Below, in pieces: positions 33,875 through 36,945 of a stretch of DNA of 36,945 bases. A program made the position numbers and the translations under genes. How positions within the stretch are numbered: position 1 is the first letter of the stretch; each line of letters starts with the position of its first letter. The notes under the pieces were generated by a model. It searched no databases and was not told the DNA's origin. It saw nothing but the letters and a program-made list of their open reading frames with translations. Origin of the DNA: Rhodoferax sp. (GTDB lineage: Bacteria; Pseudomonadota; Gammaproteobacteria; Burkholderiales; Burkholderiaceae_C); contig JAGOUM010000027.1 of assembly GCA_018061265.1 (NCBI GenBank), positions 1-36,945 on the forward strand. The letters are read 5' to 3'.

Positions 33875-36800
33875 TTAGCGCAACATCGCTGCCAGTTTCA
33901 AAAGCTGCTGGTCGCACAGGCTGCTAAACCGCGCCATTTGTTGTGACAGCGCATCGGTCTGGCCAAGCTGTTTGGAGCGAACCATCGTCGCCGTGAGCGC
34001 ATGGATTTCAGCGTGCAATGGCACGAGGGCCTGGATTTGCACGGCATTTTCAGCATGATGCTCTTGCGCATGGTTGAGCCATTGCCCCAGATGGCTCGTC
34101 CGACAATCCAGCGGTGGCACGTCACTGCGCTCGCCTTGCAGATAGCCCGTCACACTGGCAATCCAGGCGCGATGCTCCACCCAGGCGTGCAAAATGGGCA
34201 TGTTCTCTCGCTTGATCGGCGCCCGGCCAAACCAGGCCACATCCGGACGCCAGGTTGCCAGCCAATTGGGTATGGCAGCAGCCGGCATGGGGCGCGCGAT
34301 GGCATAGCCTTGTACCAGCGGGCAGCCAAGCTGCAGCAGAACCTCGCCATGGGCCAGGGTCTCCACCCCTTCGGCGATCGCCTGCCGGCGAAATGCGTTG
34401 GCCAGACCGAGTATGCCGTCCAGAATTGCCAGATCGTCTGGGTCTTCCAGCATGTCGCGCACAAAGCTCTGGTCAATTTTCAGCATGCCAGCGGGTAGAC
34501 GCTTCAGGTAGGTGAGCGATGAATAGCCAGTACCAAAGTCATCGAGCGCGAAACCGACCCCCAACTCCTGGCAAGCCAGGATCACGCTGGAAACATGGGC
34601 AATGTCTTGCAGTGCGCTGGTTTCCAGCACTTCGAGTTCCAGGTCGCCAGCCACGACGCCGGGGTGTCTTGAAAGTTGCAGGCGCAAGCGATCGACAAAA
34701 TCCGCTTGCTCCAGGTGGATGGCATCAATGTTGACGCTGACCGGCAGCGCCAGGCCGGCAGCCTTCCAGGTCTCGATCTGCGTCAAGGCGGTATCGAGCA
34801 CCCATTCGCCAATGTCGATTGCCAGTGAATGGTCGGCAATCAGAGGCAAAAAGCTTGCAGGCGGCAACATACCCTTCTCGGGGTGCTGCCAGCGGATCAG
34901 GGCCTCAGCGCCGATGACAACCCCCGTGCGCATATTCACCTTGGGCTGGTAGAAGAGAACGAATTCCCGCATGTCCAGCGCCTGCTTGATTCGCTCTAGA
35001 GTTTCATGGTGACCGCGCACACTGCGATCATGCTCGGTGTCGAAGACGTGATAGCGATTCTTGCCCTCTTGCTTGGCCTGGTACATCGCCTGATCGGCCT
35101 GGCGCAGCAGTTGATCGGCTTCGACGGATTCGACCTGGGGATAGAACGTGACCCCCAGACTGGCGGAGACCTGCAGGGCGTTGCCATTGTCATAAACCAG
35201 TTCGGCGGCGGCGGCGATCAAGCGCGACAACAAGGGTGCTGAGGACTCGACATCCGGCAAATCAAGAAGAATGGCAACAAATTCATCGCCCCCCAAACGC
35301 GCCAGCGTATCACCCTCGCGCAAGGTTTTTTTCATGTGCCCTGCCAGTGCAGTGAGCAAACGATCACCCACATCATGGCCAAACTGGTCATTGATGGCCT
35401 TGAATCCATCGAGGTCAATGTACGTGACCGCCAGCACTTTGTTGTGGCGCTGCGTTTGTGCCAGCGCCTGGTGCAGGCGGTCCGCAAGCAGGACGCGGTT
35501 GGGCAACCCGGTCAGCGCATCGAAATGGGCAATGTGTTCGAGTTGCTGCTGGTGGGCCTCGCGCTCGGTGATGTCATGGCCAATCCCGAGAACGCCAACC
35601 AACCGGCCATCGGGCGTGCGCATCGGTATCTTGGTGGTCTCCAACAAGACGCGCCGGCCATCGCTGGCATAGGTGACCCACTCCTCGTTGCGGGTGGCCT
35701 TGCCATTCGCAACGGCAGCGCAGTCGTTTGCACGAAAAGCATCCGCCAAGGTCTTGGGCACAAAGTCGTGGTCGGTCTTGCCGACGATGTCGGTTTCCGT
35801 TGCGCCAAAGAACCGCTCAAATGCCGGGTTACAGGCCAGATAAGTTCCATCGCCATCCTTTAGCCAGATCAGATCGGGAATGGTGTTCACCAGGGTTTGC
35901 AGGTGCAAGCGCTCGGTTTCCAAAGACTGCCGGGTTTGACGTTGCTCACTGATGTCCAGTCCAACGCCCAGCAGGTAGGTTTGGTCACCAATGGTGCTGC
36001 GGCGCCCTAAAAAATGGTAGGGCAATTTGTGGCCATCCTTGGTCCGGACATCCGCTTCGACTTCGGCTCGCCCCTGGCTGAATACCCCTTGAATGGCTTC
36101 CACCACTTTGCGTTGGTCATCCCCGGCAAAAAAGTCAGTGGCCCGCATGCTTGTCAACTCGGCATCGGTATAGCCGGTGAGTTGGCTGAACTGACGGTTC
36201 CAGCGCACAAAGCGGCCGGCCGTGTCGAACAAATAGAACACGCCGGGCAGCGCATTCAAGACGTCTTCAGAAAACTGCTTCTCGTAAAGCAGCGCGATTT
36301 CAGTTTGCTTGCGCTCTGAAACGTTGACAGAATAGCCCGCCGCAAGCAGTGGGTGCCCCTCAGCGTCACGCTTCACCACACGGCCAACCGATTGAAGCCA
36401 GTGGTAGCCGCCAGCGTTGTCGATGAAACGGTACACAAAATCGAAACCGTGAGCGTCGTCGCGATGAAGTGCCTGTGAAATACTTTCATTGAACTGCGCG
36501 TGGTCATCCGGGTGCACACGCGCCTGCCAGCCTACCAGCGTATCTGGGGCATTGGCCTGATCCAGACCCAGACTGACCATGTCGCTGCCATCGTAGCCAA
36601 GTTTGCCGGTGGTGAAGTCCATTTCCCAAAGCAGGATCTTGGATGCGTCCAGGGCCATGGCGAGACGACGTTCTTCCCGCTTTTGCTCAGAGACATCTCG
36701 AGCAAATCCGACACTGCCCACCACCGTGCCGGCATCGTCAAAAACCGGCGCCTTGTAGGTTTCAAACCACCGTTGCGTACCCTCGGCATCGACGATCACC

Positions 36801-36945
36801 TCTTCGACGTTCTTCTTTTTTCCGGAAGCGAGCACGGCCCTGTCGTCGGCTCGATAGCCTTCGGCCAAGTTGGCTGGCGCAATATCGAAGTCATTTTTGC
36901 CAACCACGTCGTCGGCGCTGCGCTGACCGAACAGCGTCACGAACC
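33875..36945 (-). CDS. Multi-PAS GGDEF-EAL protein with C-terminal zinc-binding (CZB) domain, 5' end cut
   Basis: At least 1022 residues are encoded and the frame is still open at the window edge. Four PAS domains precede a GGDEF domain with an I-site (REGD) and RLGGDEFVAI. An EAL domain follows with GAEALIRWQHPEKG and DDFGTGYSSL. The last 100 residues contain AWVEHRAWI, then LDCRTSHLGQWL and PLHAEIHALTA. This His, Cys, His pattern belongs to CZB domains, which regulate the E. coli cyclase DgcZ with zinc. Both cyclase and phosphodiesterase motifs look intact, so it may make or degrade c-di-GMP. The true start is outside the window. Confidence 0.88.
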   Translation of the reverse strand, partial: FVTLFGQRSADDVVGKNDFDIAPANLAEGYRADDRAVLASGKKKNVEEVIVDAEGTQRWFETYKAPVFDDAGTVVGSVGFARDVSEQKREERRLAMALDASKILLWEMDFTTGKLGYDGSDMVSLGLDQANAPDTLVGWQARVHPDDHAQFNESISQALHRDDAHGFDFVYRFIDNAGGYHWLQSVGRVVKRDAEGHPLLAAGYSVNVSERKQTEIALLYEKQFSEDVLNALPGVFYLFDTAGRFVRWNRQFSQLTGYTDAELTSMRATDFFAGDDQRKVVEAIQGVFSQGRAEVEADVRTKDGHKLPYHFLGRRSTIGDQTYLLGVGLDISEQRQTRQSLETERLHLQTLVNTIPDLIWLKDGDGTYLACNPAFERFFGATETDIVGKTDHDFVPKTLADAFRANDCAAVANGKATRNEEWVTYASDGRRVLLETTKIPMRTPDGRLVGVLGIGHDITEREAHQQQLEHIAHFDALTGLPNRVLLADRLHQALAQTQRHNKVLAVTYIDLDGFKAINDQFGHDVGDRLLTALAGHMKKTLREGDTLARLGGDEFVAILLDLPDVESSAPLLSRLIAAAAELVYDNGNALQVSASLGVTFYPQVESVEADQLLRQADQAMYQAKQEGKNRYHVFDTEHDRSVRGHHETLERIKQALDMREFVLFYQPKVNMRTGVVIGAEALIRWQHPEKGMLPPASFLPLIADHSLAIDIGEWVLDTALTQIETWKAAGLALPVSVNIDAIHLEQADFVDRLRLQLSRHPGVVAGDLELEVLETSALQDIAHVSSVILACQELGVGFALDDFGTGYSSLTYLKRLPAGMLKIDQSFVRDMLEDPDDLAILDGILGLANAFRRQAIAEGVETLAHGEVLLQLGCPLVQGYAIARPMPAAAIPNWLATWRPDVAWFGRAPIKRENMPILHAWVEHRAWIASVTGYLQGERSDVPPLDCRTSHLGQWLNHAQEHHAENAVQIQALVPLHAEIHALTATMVRSKQLGQTDALSQQMARFSSLCDQQLLKLAAMLR

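Overview
The window looks like a chromosome segment of a betaproteobacterium of the order Burkholderiales, most likely Comamonadaceae and Rhodoferax-like. This rests on protein similarity recalled from memory, the GC-rich codon use, the tartronate-semialdehyde gene set, and short dispersed palindromic repeats with ATAGC and GCGCT cores in many gaps. No tRNA, rRNA or CRISPR array was seen.

Region 1 (1-8790) is a [NiFe]-hydrogenase maturation locus in partial decay. It opens with the tail of an IS630-type transposase and a truncated IS3-type OrfA. OrfA runs in frame into the last third of a rubredoxin gene (hupI) that has lost a metal-binding Cys. A hupJ/hybE gene follows, broken by one in-frame TAA. 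After it come hupK, hypB with an internal His-rich nickel loop, a short HypF lacking the acylphosphatase and zinc-finger part, and hypC, hypD and hypE. hypA is absent from its usual place. A brnT/brnA toxin-antitoxin pair and a broken glyoxalase-family gene separate hypF from hypC. Directly after hypE lies a scrap of a HoxA/HupR-type response regulator. Late-step chaperones and the regulator are damaged, while the CN/CO ligand-assembly genes (hypF, C, D, E) remain open.

Region 2 (8789-18249) is a run of housekeeping and envelope genes: an MscS-type channel, an FmdB zinc ribbon, a radical SAM protein divergent from a TSUP permease, a DUF3079 protein, an ATP-grasp enzyme, a YHS-domain lipoprotein, a patatin-like lipoprotein, a VTT/TVP38 membrane protein and a chemoreceptor ending in a CheR-tether pentapeptide.

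Region 3 (18265-24306) is a coherent glyoxylate-to-glycerate pathway. gcl, hyi, glxR and ttuD lie on the minus strand. A divergent LysR-type regulator has a palindromic T-N11-A box in the shared gap. The pathway turns two glyoxylate into tartronate semialdehyde, then glycerate, then a phosphoglycerate.

Region 4 (24307-36945) is signalling and central metabolism. It holds a 1265-residue HDOD-receiver-PAS-kinase-receiver protein, three overlapping or closely spaced minus-strand genes (YiaAB membrane protein, a small secreted protein, DUF2145), monomeric isocitrate dehydrogenase with a clear terminator, a CofD-like protein, and the 3' part of a multi-PAS GGDEF-EAL protein with a C-terminal CZB-like zinc-binding domain, cut by the window end.
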